Of a DNA stretch of 7,207 bases, positions 1 through 7,207 are shown one piece after another. Below the pieces are notes generated by a model that worked only from the letters and a program-made list of their open reading frames with translations, was not told the origin of the DNA and made no database searches. The translations under genes were made by a program, and so were the position numbers. The first letter of the stretch is position 1. Every line of letters begins with the position of its first letter. This DNA is from Geminicoccaceae bacterium (GTDB lineage Bacteria > Pseudomonadota > Alphaproteobacteria > Geminicoccales > Geminicoccaceae), in contig JAPJRA010000169.1 of NCBI GenBank assembly GCA_030824835.1, positions 1-7,207 of the forward strand, in the 5' to 3' direction.

Positions 1-1164
1 TTTCAGCAGATCCAGGAGCTTGCCCAGGCTCGCCGCCGAGACGGGGCTGTCCTCGATGCCCTTGCCGGCCTTGCCCAGGAGGCCGAACAGGTCGTTGCTC
101 ACCCAGTTGGCGGCCTGCTTGGCGTCGCGGCCGCTGGCGACGGTCTCGAAATAGTCGGCCGTCGCCGCTTCCGCGACGAGCACGCCCGCATCATAGGAAG
201 ACAGGCCGAAATCCTTGACGAACCTGGATTTCTTGGCGTCGGGGAGCTCGGGCAGGCTGGCCTCGATCCCCGCCACGAAGGCGTCCTCGAGCTCGACCGG
301 GAGCAGGTCCGGGTCGGGGAAGTAGCGATAGTCGTGCGCCTCCTCCTTGGAGCGCATCGAGCGCGTCTCGCCCTTCGCGGAATCGAACAGCCGGGTCTCC
401 TGGTCGATCCTGCCGCCGGCCTCGAGGACCTCGACCTGCCGCTTGGCCTCGTACTCGATGGCCCGGGCGACGAAGCGCATCGAGTTGACGTTCTTGACCT
501 CGCAGCGCGTGCCCAGCGTCTCGTCGCCGACCCGGCGCACCGAGACGTTGGCGTCGCAGCGCAGGCTGCCCTCCTCCATGTTGCCGTCGCAGGTGCCGAG
601 ATAGCGCAGGATCGAGCGCAGCTTGCGCATGTAGAGGACGGCTTCCTCCGGCGTGCGGATGTCCGGCTCCGAGACGATCTCCATCAGCGCCACGCCCGAA
701 CGGTTGAGGTCGATCAGGCTGGAATCGGCGTGGCTCTCGTGCAGCGACTTGCCGGCATCCATCTCCAGATGCAGGCGGGTGATGCCGATGTCTTTGGCCG
801 AGCCGTCGGGAAAATCGATGGTCAGCGTGCCCTTGCCCACGATCGGGTGCTGGTACTGGCTGATCTGGTAGCCGCAGGGCAGGTCCGGGTAGAAATAGTT
901 CTTCCGCTCGAACACCGAGACCTTGTTGATCTGCGCGTTGAGCCCGAGCCCGGTCCGCACCGCCTGCTCGATACAGCGGGCATTCACCACCGGCAGCATG
1001 CCGGGCATCCCGGCATCGACCGGCGAGACCTGCGTGTTGGCCGCGGCGCCGTAGGCGGCCGACGCCCCGCTGAACAGCTTGGCGGCGCTGGTGACCTGAG
1101 CATGGACCTCGAGCCCGCAGACCACTTCCCAGGTGCCGGTGTTGCCTTCGATCGTGTAGCTCAT
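1..1164 (-). CDS. gatB: Asp/Glu-tRNA(Asn/Gln) amidotransferase subunit B (GatB), 3' end missing
   Basis: GatB binds misacylated Glu-tRNA(Gln) or Asp-tRNA(Asn) and carries the kinase and transamidation site. It phosphorylates the aminoacyl side chain with ATP and then amidates it with ammonia channelled from GatA, in the cytoplasm. The reading frame is open from an ATG at 1164 to the left window edge, giving 388 codons; the family is usually about 475-490 residues, so roughly the last 90-100 (tRNA-binding tail and YqeY-like domain) lie outside. Recognisable family blocks are GLEVHAQV (residues 17-24), [12 protein letters not shown] (92-103), the stretch around [10 protein letters not shown] (131-140), [17 protein letters not shown] (152-168), [15 protein letters not shown] (194-208), CEVKNVNS (221-228) and [10 protein letters not shown] (278-287). 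A GGAGG ribosome-binding site lies 9 nt upstream (1174-1178 on the complement), inside the end of gatA. Only one base separates the gatA stop from this ATG, so translational coupling is likely. Identification is near certain; the tRNA specificity (Gln, Asn or both) cannot be read from here. Confidence 0.97.
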   Translation of the reverse strand, partial: MSYTIEGNTGTWEVVCGLEVHAQVTSAAKLFSGASAAYGAAANTQVSPVDAGMPGMLPVVNARCIEQAVRTGLGLNAQINKVSVFERKNYFYPDLPCGYQISQYQHPIVGKGTLTIDFPDGSAKDIGITRLHLEMDAGKSLHESHADSSLIDLNRSGVALMEIVSEPDIRTPEEAVLYMRKLRSILRYLGTCDGNMEEGSLRCDANVSVRRVGDETLGTRCEVKNVNSMRFVARAIEYEAKRQVEVLEAGGRIDQETRLFDSAKGETRSMRSKEEAHDYRYFPDPDLLPVELEDAFVAGIEASLPELPDAKKSRFVKDFGLSSYDAGVLVAEAATADYFETVASGRDAKQAANWVSNDLFGLLGKAGKGIEDSPVSAASLGKLLDLLK

Positions 1165-1165
1165 C

Positions 1166-2644
1166 TCACGCCGCCTCCAACCCGTAGGGCAGCGTCCTGA
1201 AGTCCGCGGCCTCCTCCAGCGCCTTGCCGACGCGGAACACGGTGGCCTCGTCCCACGGCCGCCCGATCACCTGCAGCCCCAAGGGCAGCCCGTCGGCGTC
1301 CAGCCCGGCCGGCACCGAGAGGCCCGGCAGGCCGGCGAGGTTGACCGTCACCGTGAACACGTCGTTCAGGTACATCGCGACCGGGTCGTCCATCTTGTCG
1401 CCCGCCCGGAACGGCCCCGACGGGGCCGTCGGCGTCAGCAGCGCGTCGACCCGCTCGAACACATTGGTGAAGTCCTCGACGATGCGACGGCGGACCTTCT
1501 GCGCCTGCAGGTAGTAGGCGTCGTAATAGCCCGCCGACAGCACGTAGGTGCCGATCAGAATTCGGCGCTGGACTTCCGCGCCGAACCCGGCCGCCCGCGT
1601 CTTCATGTAGGTCTCGGTGAGATTCTTGCCCTCGACGCGCAACCCGAAGCGCATGCCGTCATAGCGGGCGAGGTTGGACGAGGCCTCGGCCGGAGCGACG
1701 ATATAATAGGTGGGCAGCGCATATTTGGTGTGCGGCAGCGACACCTCGACCAGCTCGGCCCCTTGCGCCCGCAGCCACTCCGCGCCCTGCCGCCACATCG
1801 CGTCGATCGCCGGCGGCATGCCCGGCATCGCGTATTCCTTCGGGATCCCGATCCGCAGGCCGCGCACGTCGCCACTCAGCGTGCCGACCCAGTCCGGCAC
1901 CTCGAGCTCGGCCGACGTGCTGTCCATCGGGTCGTGCCCGGCCATCGCCTGCAGCAGCACGGCGCAATCTTCGACCGTGCGCGCCATCGGGCCCGGCTGG
2001 TCGAGCGAGCTCGCGAACGCCACGACACCCCAGCGCGAGCAGCGACCATAGGTCGGCTTGATGCCGGTGATGCCGCAGAACGCCGCCGGCTGGCGGATCG
2101 AGCCGCCGGTATCGGTCCCGGTAGCACCCAGGCACAACCGCGCCGCCACTGCCGCGGCCGAGCCGCCGGAGCTGCCGCCCGGCACCAGGTCGACATTATC
2201 ACCCTGGCGTGTCCACGGATTGCGCACGCCGCCATGGTAGGAGGTCATGTTCGACGAGCCCATCGCGAACTCGTCGAGATTGGTCTTGCCGAGACAGACC
2301 GCACCCGCTTCCCAGAGCTTGCGGGTCACCGTCGACTCGTAGGGCGGATTGAAGCCCTCCAGGATATGCGAGCCCGCGGTGGTCGGGACACCTTCGGTGC
2401 AGAACAGATCCTTGATCGCCAGCGGCACGCCCTCGAGCAGCCCGCCCTCGCCGCGCCCCAGCCGCTGGTCGGCCGCCTCGGCCATCGCCAGCGCCTTGTC
2501 CGGCGTCTCGGTGATGAACGCGTTGAGGCCACGATGCCGCTCCATCGCGGCCAGATGGGCCGCGGCCAGCTCACGGGCCGAGAACGAGCGCGCCGCCAGG
2601 CCGTTGCGGGCGGCAGCCAGCGTTAGTCCGTTGAGATCCGTCAT
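1166..2644 (-). CDS. gatA: Asp/Glu-tRNA(Asn/Gln) amidotransferase subunit A (GatA)
   Basis: GatA is the glutaminase subunit of GatCAB. It hydrolyses glutamine and passes the ammonia to GatB. The 492-residue product has the full length of the family and the amidase-signature fold. The Ser-cisSer-Lys triad is intact: Lys78 in the block PLAIKDL, the cis-serine Ser158 in [13 protein letters not shown], and the nucleophile Ser182 in [13 protein letters not shown]. The conserved stretch [20 protein letters not shown] follows at about 194-213, with [14 protein letters not shown] after it. The C-terminal part carries [13 protein letters not shown] and the LPGLSVPAG and [14 protein letters not shown] blocks typical of GatA. 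The ATG at 2644 overlaps the gatC stop by four bases (ATGA) and an AAGG-type ribosome-binding sequence lies just upstream within gatC, which indicates coupled translation. It ends in TGA one base before gatB. Nothing is truncated or degenerate. Confidence 0.98.
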   Translation of the reverse strand: MTDLNGLTLAAARNGLAARSFSARELAAAHLAAMERHRGLNAFITETPDKALAMAEAADQRLGRGEGGLLEGVPLAIKDLFCTEGVPTTAGSHILEGFNPPYESTVTRKLWEAGAVCLGKTNLDEFAMGSSNMTSYHGGVRNPWTRQGDNVDLVPGGSSGGSAAAVAARLCLGATGTDTGGSIRQPAAFCGITGIKPTYGRCSRWGVVAFASSLDQPGPMARTVEDCAVLLQAMAGHDPMDSTSAELEVPDWVGTLSGDVRGLRIGIPKEYAMPGMPPAIDAMWRQGAEWLRAQGAELVEVSLPHTKYALPTYYIVAPAEASSNLARYDGMRFGLRVEGKNLTETYMKTRAAGFGAEVQRRILIGTYVLSAGYYDAYYLQAQKVRRRIVEDFTNVFERVDALLTPTAPSGPFRAGDKMDDPVAMYLNDVFTVTVNLAGLPGLSVPAGLDADGLPLGLQVIGRPWDEATVFRVGKALEEAADFRTLPYGLEAA

Positions 2645-2928
2645 TCGACCACCTTGGGGACGACAAAGTAGCCGTCATGCGCCCTGGGCGCGTTCTGCAG
2701 AATGTCGGCCGCACGGCCGCCGTCGGTGACGGCGTCCCGCCGCCAGTGGGTATGAATTGGCATCACAGAGCGCAGCGGCTCGACGCCTGCCGTGTCGACC
2801 TCACCCAGCTGCTCGATCCAGGCCAGGATCTGCGACAGTTCTCCGGCGAGACGTTCCTGGTGCGCCTCCGGCACCTCGATCCGTGCGAGCGTGCCAATGC
2901 GCGCCACGGTGGCCTTATCGAGCGACAT
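2641..2928 (-). CDS. gatC: Asp/Glu-tRNA(Asn/Gln) amidotransferase subunit C (GatC)
   Basis: GatC is the small subunit that wraps around GatA and GatB and stabilises the complex. The 95-residue product has the normal length and pattern of the family. Its N-terminal helical stretch ([26 protein letters not shown] spans about residues 8-33) is followed by an [18 protein letters not shown] block, and the end is [13 protein letters not shown], the strongly conserved terminus. It is the first gene of the minus-strand operon gatC-gatA-gatB. The start at 2928 is supported by an AGGGA ribosome-binding sequence 9 nt upstream (complement of 2938-2942). The final TGA overlaps the gatA ATG as ATGA. A candidate promoter lies within the divergent ruvX 5' region. 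Confidence 0.97.
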   Translation of the reverse strand: MSLDKATVARIGTLARIEVPEAHQERLAGELSQILAWIEQLGEVDTAGVEPLRSVMPIHTHWRRDAVTDGGRAADILQNAPRAHDGYFVVPKVVE

Positions 2929-2986
2929 GCGCGAAAATCCCTGCGAATTTCCCAGCGGCGGCCGGTGGCCCGCCGCGAAGCGGTGC

Positions 2987-2991
2987 GGAAG
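2987..2991 (+). promoter_or_regulatory. ribosome-binding site that decides the ruvX start
   Basis: GGAAG sits 9 nt before an in-frame TTG at 3001. The other in-frame candidates, GTG at 2983 and TTG at 3046, have no comparable purine-rich sequence at proper spacing. No in-frame ATG lies near the conserved N-terminus of the protein. Confidence 0.5.
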
Positions 2992-3017
2992 CTACACGCC
3001 TTGACCGTATGTGACAA
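2989..3017 (-). promoter_or_regulatory. candidate sigma-70 promoter for gatCAB
   Basis: Read on the minus strand there is a -35-like TTGTCA (complement of 3012-3017), five of six matches to TTGACA. A 17-bp spacer follows, then TAGCTT (complement of 2989-2994), a weak -10 match of three in six. Transcription would begin near 2982 and give a leader of about 54 nt before the gatC ATG. The boxes overlap the start of divergent ruvX. The call rests on sequence match and spacing only, and alphaproteobacterial -10 elements are often weak. Confidence 0.4.
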
Positions 3018-3465
3018 CGCCAGCGCCTTCCGTGACCGGCTGCCATTGACGGGGTCGCTGCTGGCCCTCGACGTGTCGAAGCGTCGGATCGGCATGGCCG
3101 GCACCGACCAGGAACGCAGGATGGCGACGCCGATCGCCACCTTCGAGCGCTCGGGTGGGCCCAAGGATATCGAGCGCATTCGGACGGTGCAGCTACAGCG
3201 CCTGGCGGTGGGCGTGATCGTTGGCCTGCCACTGAACATGGACGGCAGCTCGGGGCCGATGGCGAAGGCGGCGCGCGGCGAAGCGGCGCGGTTCGCGGCA
3301 GCCCTGCAGCTGCCGGTGCTGCTGCAGGACGAGCGCCTGTCGACCTTCGCGGTCGAGGATGCGATTGCCGAGGGCCGCCTGCCGAAACCCCGAAAGGGGC
3401 AGCCCGTCGATCACTACGCGGCGGCGGTGATCCTCGAGGACGCCCTGCGCCTGCTGCGAGCGTAG
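3001..3465 (+). CDS. ruvX: RuvX/YqgF family putative Holliday junction resolvase / pre-16S rRNA nuclease
   Basis: The product has an RNase H-like fold. The family is annotated as a putative Holliday junction resolvase, and E. coli YqgF acts in 16S rRNA 5'-end maturation. With a TTG start at 3001 the protein is 154 residues, the usual family length. The expected blocks are present in order: LLALDVSKRRIGMA (20-33), VGLPLNMDGSSGP (74-86), DERLSTFAVEDAI (110-122) and DHYAAAVILEDAL (137-149). The presumed catalytic acids Asp24, Glu111 and Asp137 are all retained. One oddity is Ser26, where the family normally has glycine in the D-x-G motif. The frame is open upstream as far as 2677, but that part is antisense to gatC and shows no family similarity. 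The start could also be GTG at 2983 or TTG at 3046. The gene is divergent from gatC (72 bp) and convergent with sorB (17 bp). The identity is secure, the exact start moderately so. Confidence 0.93.
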   Translation: MTVCDNASAFRDRLPLTGSLLALDVSKRRIGMAGTDQERRMATPIATFERSGGPKDIERIRTVQLQRLAVGVIVGLPLNMDGSSGPMAKAARGEAARFAAALQLPVLLQDERLSTFAVEDAIAEGRLPKPRKGQPVDHYAAAVILEDALRLLRA

Positions 3466-3487
3466 CGCGGCAAGCCCGTCATCTACG
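3461..3487. other. 17-bp convergent junction of ruvX and sorB, no clear terminator
   Basis: The ruvX stop (TAG, 3463-3465) and the sorB stop (TAG on the minus strand, complement of 3483-3485) face each other across 17 bp. The two stops form the ends of a 5-bp inverted repeat, CGTAG (3461-3465) and CTACG (3483-3487), with a 17-nt loop. There is no U-tract on either side and the stem is weak, so it does not qualify as an intrinsic terminator. Confidence 0.35.
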
Positions 3488-3821
3488 GCTGCGCCTTGCC
3501 ATAGGTCTGCACCAGGTAGTCGACGATGGCCGGCACATCAGCGTCGGCGACGGGTGCGGCATAGGCATGCTGCATCTTGGTCACCTCGGCCGTCCAGAAG
3601 GCGCGCGGATCGAGGAAATCGCGCGGCTGGGTGATGATGTAGTCGGCCGAGTGGCAGGCGGTGCAGTTCTCGAGCGCCGCGTCGACGTTGGGCCCATCCG
3701 CGAAGGCCACGGTCTCGTCCGGCAGTTCGTAGGAGCGTGCCGCGGCCCATGCGGCCCCCGCACCGGCCAGCGCCACACCGAAGGCGACGACCGGCGCCAG
3801 CAGCCTCGATGCGGGGCTCAT
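3483..3821 (-). CDS. sorB: SorB-like monoheme cytochrome c subunit of sulfite dehydrogenase
   Basis: This is the probable electron-accepting c-type cytochrome partner of SorA, working in the periplasm. With the ATG at 3821 the precursor is 112 residues. An N-terminal Sec-type signal peptide has a hydrophobic core at about 7-24 and an AWA-A type cleavage site near residues 24-28. The single heme site is CTACH (Cys53, Cys56, His57). The only methionine in the mature protein, Met83 in the TKMQHAYAAP stretch, is the obvious sixth heme ligand. The region ADVPAIVDYLVQTYG near the C-terminus matches the closing helix of small class I cytochromes. The start is chosen because it overlaps the sorA stop as ATGA, has GGAGG 4 nt upstream (complement of 3826-3830), and places the signal peptide at the N-terminus. 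The in-frame ATG at 3878 would add 19 charged, glycine-rich residues lying inside sorA. Family assignment relies on the heme motif, size and sorA linkage. Confidence 0.9.
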   Translation of the reverse strand: MSPASRLLAPVVAFGVALAGAGAAWAAARSYELPDETVAFADGPNVDAALENCTACHSADYIITQPRDFLDPRAFWTAEVTKMQHAYAAPVADADVPAIVDYLVQTYGKAQP

Positions 3822-5017
3822 ACCGCCTCCACCGTCACGGTCTCGACCAGGTTGCGCAGATAGCCGGACGGGTTCCAAGGCTGCTCCACCGGCTGGGTCT
3901 GGCCGTCATTGCCGACGGCGCGGACCCGCAGGGCGTGATTTCCGGCCGGCAATGTGATCGTGGCCTGCCAGGCGCGGAATGAGTAGTTGCCGAGATCTTC
4001 GCCCAATGTCGCGTCGGTCCATTTCTGGCCGCCGTCGGCCGAGACCTGCACCTGCCGGATCCCGCTGCCGCCGTCGAACGCGATGCCGCGCAGGAGCAGC
4101 GGCTTGCCCGCCTCGACATGCGCACCGTCCTTGACCGAGGTGATGAAGCTGCGGACCTTGAATCGTCCGATCGGCCGCGTCGACCTCGGCGCGGTTCCGG
4201 GCGCGACGCAGTTGCAGTCGTTGTCGGGGATGCGATAGGCCTTGCTCATCCAGAAATTGTCGAGCGGCTCGGCGAGCGCGGTGATGGTACCCAGGTGCTT
4301 GACCCAATAGGTGCCGTAATAGCCGGGGACCACGAGCCGCAGCGGGTAGCCGTTCAGAAACGGCAGGTCGGCGCCATTCATCGCCCAGGCCAGCATGACC
4401 TGGCCGTCCCTGGCATGATCGATGTCCAGCGCCTTGACGAAATCGGGGGTCGCGTCGAGGACCGGGCCGTCCAGCCCGTCGAAGGCGACCTGCACCGCAT
4501 CGGCGCGGACGCCGGCGCGATCGAGCACAGTCTTTAGCGGCACACCGGTCCAGCGCGCGTTGCCCATCAGCCCGTTGCCCGCTTGGCCGCCGCCCACGCG
4601 GGGCTTGAAGAAGCCGCGGCCGTTGCCCGAACACTGATTGACCGCCACCAGCTCGACCTGGCCCATGACCTTGAGCTCGTCCAGGCTCAGCGATAGCGGC
4701 GTGTCGACCTGACCGTCGACGCTCAGCCGGTAGGTGGCGAGATCGATGCTGTCGAGTGGCAGGCCGGCCAAGTGATAGCGGACAAAGAAGGCGTCGTTGG
4801 GCGTGATCACCCCTTCACCGTACACCGCGAACGGAGTCTCGAGCTGCGGTGGGCGTGCCGTCAGTCCGATCAGCTGACGCTTTTCCGGGTAAGTCACCAG
4901 CGGCCGCTCGCCATTGCCGAAAGGCAGTGTCACGGTTTCGGCCCGCAGCGGCCGGATGGCCCCCAGCATGCCGCCGGCCGCGATGCCAAGTGCCGCTCGT
5001 CTGTCGAAATCGACCAT
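3818..5017 (-). CDS. sorA: SorA-like sulfite:cytochrome c oxidoreductase, molybdopterin subunit
   Basis: This molybdoenzyme of the sulfite oxidase family oxidises sulfite to sulfate in the periplasm and passes electrons to the adjacent cytochrome. The product is 399 residues from the ATG at 5017. A twin-arginine signal (DRRAALGIAAGG near residues 5-16, then a hydrophobic stretch to about 25) fits export after cofactor insertion. The molybdopterin domain spans roughly 60-245: FFVRYH with Arg80, the Mo-ligand Cys129 in the block NQCSGNGRGFF, RWTGVPL, and PGYYGTYWVKHLG around 231-243. The sulfite-oxidase dimerisation domain follows at about 265-395, with the SKAYRIPDNDCNC, RPIGRFKVRSFITS and WNPSGYLRN blocks. 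The last codons overlap sorB as ATGA, giving a two-gene operon. An in-frame ATG at 5050 would add 11 residues. I prefer 5017 because the Tat motif then lies at the usual distance from the N-terminus and because the candidate promoter would start transcription near 5059. YedY/MsrP is less likely because the dimerisation domain and the cytochrome partner are present. Confidence 0.94.
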   Translation of the reverse strand: MVDFDRRAALGIAAGGMLGAIRPLRAETVTLPFGNGERPLVTYPEKRQLIGLTARPPQLETPFAVYGEGVITPNDAFFVRYHLAGLPLDSIDLATYRLSVDGQVDTPLSLSLDELKVMGQVELVAVNQCSGNGRGFFKPRVGGGQAGNGLMGNARWTGVPLKTVLDRAGVRADAVQVAFDGLDGPVLDATPDFVKALDIDHARDGQVMLAWAMNGADLPFLNGYPLRLVVPGYYGTYWVKHLGTITALAEPLDNFWMSKAYRIPDNDCNCVAPGTAPRSTRPIGRFKVRSFITSVKDGAHVEAGKPLLLRGIAFDGGSGIRQVQVSADGGQKWTDATLGEDLGNYSFRAWQATITLPAGNHALRVRAVGNDGQTQPVEQPWNPSGYLRNLVETVTVEAV

Positions 5018-5020
5018 CGC

Positions 5021-5029
5021 TTCCCCCCC
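5021..5029 (-). promoter_or_regulatory. purine-rich ribosome-binding region bearing on the sorA start
   Basis: On the minus strand a run of seven G followed by AA lies 3 nt upstream of the ATG at 5017. It is G-rich rather than a canonical GGAGG. The rival ATG at 5050 has GAGAAGG (complement of 5056-5062) 5 nt upstream, which is closer to consensus, so ribosome-binding sequence alone does not settle the start. Confidence 0.35.
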
Positions 5030-5065
5030 GTTCCCTACGCGGCCATTCATCGTGGCCTTCTCGTT

Positions 5066-5081
5066 CGGGTAGCGTAACCCG
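5066..5081. repeat. dyad over the sorA -10 region
   Basis: CGGGT (5066-5070) and ACCCG (5077-5081) form a perfect 5-bp inverted repeat around a 6-bp centre, read as CGGGTTACGCTACCCG on the sorA strand. It covers the candidate -10 box, so it would suit a repressor operator. A 5-bp arm can arise by chance in GC-rich DNA. Confidence 0.35.
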
Positions 5082-5093
5082 CAGAGCTGTCAA
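5066..5093 (-). promoter_or_regulatory. candidate sigma-70 promoter for sorAB
   Basis: The minus strand shows a perfect -35 hexamer TTGACA (complement of 5088-5093). A weak -10, TACCCG, follows at a 16-bp spacing (complement of 5066-5071). Transcription would start near 5059, leaving about 42 nt before the ATG at 5017. The -10 and spacer lie inside a dyad (5066-5081), and another dyad abuts the -35 box upstream (5094-5110). The weak -10 suggests dependence on an activator, but that is inference. Confidence 0.45.
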
Positions 5094-5110
5094 CGCGAAG
5101 GGGATTCGCG
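5094..5110. repeat. 17-bp dyad abutting the sorA -35 box
   Basis: CGCGAA (5094-5099) and TTCGCG (5105-5110) are perfect 6-bp inverted arms around GGGGA. The dyad directly adjoins TTGACA of the candidate sorA promoter on its upstream side, the position expected for an activator overlapping or touching -35. Nine of the bases in its right half (5102-5110) also belong to a longer 10-bp arm repeated inverted at 5215-5224. Confidence 0.4.
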
Positions 5111-5212
5111 CGGGTACCCAGGACACGGTCGGCGGAGCCATGGACACGCCATGCCGCGGACGCTAAACGGGCGCTGGCTTCAGGCCCAACCGCGACGAGT
5201 GCAGAGGCAGCA

Positions 5213-5233
5213 CGGCGCGAATCCTACGCGCCG
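5213..5233. repeat. 7-bp inverted repeat upstream of hppA
   Basis: CGGCGCG (5213-5219) and CGCGCCG (5227-5233) are perfect 7-bp inverted arms separated by 7 nt (AATCCTA), ending 40 nt before the hppA ATG. It could be an operator or a GC-rich hairpin in the hppA leader. No convincing hppA promoter hexamers were found next to it. Confidence 0.4.
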
Positions 5234-5260
5234 GACGTGGTCGTTTGCGCCATATGAGCA

Positions 5261-5268
5261 GAGGTAGG
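5261..5268 (+). promoter_or_regulatory. hppA ribosome-binding site
   Basis: GAGGTAGG ends 5 nt before the ATG at 5274. It provides GAGG and AGG matches to the anti-Shine-Dalgarno sequence and supports this start, which also places the first membrane helix right after the N-terminus. Confidence 0.7.
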
Positions 5269-5273
5269 TGTAA

Positions 5274-7207
<1,934 letters not shown>

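Noticed and set aside
334..1200. 288-codon open frame antisense to gatB
   Set aside because: It is a shadow of gatB, which has unambiguous family motifs along its whole length. The antisense product is low-complexity and unrecognisable.
1730..2626. 298-codon open frame antisense to gatA
   Set aside because: It is fully opposite gatA with an intact catalytic triad. Arg/His/Ala-rich composition is typical of an antisense frame in GC-rich DNA.
2677..3000. N-terminal extension of ruvX from an ATG at 2677
   Set aside because: The extension is antisense to gatC and has no similarity to RuvX, whose normal length is reached from TTG 3001.
3822..3878. Upstream ATG for sorB at 3878
   Set aside because: It would put 19 charged, glycine-rich residues before the signal peptide and lies entirely in sorA. 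The ATG at 3821 has the ATGA overlap and a GGAGG site.
3483..5017. sorAB as a recently transferred island
   Set aside because: Codon use and GC content look like the neighbours by eye, and there are no flanking repeats, tRNA genes or mobility genes in the window.
5030..5035. GGGAAC on the sorA strand as an ECF-sigma -35 element
   Set aside because: It lies only about 13 nt from the preferred sorA ATG, with no room for a spacer, -10 and leader.
5245..5256. TTTGCGC...CATATG as an hppA promoter -10 region
   Set aside because: Transcription would begin inside or after the ribosome-binding site at 5261-5268, and no -35 stands at proper spacing.

Overview
The window looks like a chromosomal segment from a high-G+C alphaproteobacterium, perhaps Rhodospirillales-like. 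This rests on the strong GC bias at third codon positions, the gatCAB operon divergent from ruvX, a K+-independent proton-pumping pyrophosphatase and a Tat-exported SorA-type sulfite dehydrogenase. The genus cannot be named from the sequence alone. No mobile elements, tRNA or rRNA genes, CRISPR arrays or phage genes were seen.

Layout, left to right. (1) Bases 1-2928, minus strand: the operon gatC-gatA-gatB, with gatB cut by the left edge. The genes are packed with a 4-bp ATGA overlap (gatC/gatA) and a 1-bp gap (gatA/gatB). Together they encode the tRNA-dependent amidotransferase that makes Gln-tRNA(Gln) and/or Asn-tRNA(Asn) by transamidation. (2) Bases 3001-3465, plus strand: ruvX (yqgF), a Holliday-junction-resolvase-like or rRNA-processing RNase H-fold protein. 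It is divergent from gatC across 72 bp and probably starts at TTG. (3) Bases 3483-5017, minus strand: sorA-sorB, a periplasmic molybdenum sulfite dehydrogenase and its monoheme cytochrome c electron acceptor, again joined by an ATGA overlap. sorB converges on ruvX with only 17 bp between the two stops. (4) Bases 5274-7207, plus strand: hppA, a membrane-bound H+-translocating pyrophosphatase of the K+-independent class, cut by the right edge.

The genes serve separate roles: translation fidelity, nucleic-acid maintenance, sulfite detoxification or respiration, and PPi-driven proton pumping. Only gatCAB and sorAB form obvious functional units. The least explained DNA is the roughly 255-bp divergent sorA/hppA intergenic region. 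It contains a perfect TTGACA box facing sorA and several short perfect dyads, two of them placed tightly around that putative promoter. I do not see a previously undescribed system here. The findings are modest and mainly regulatory or concern sequence variants.
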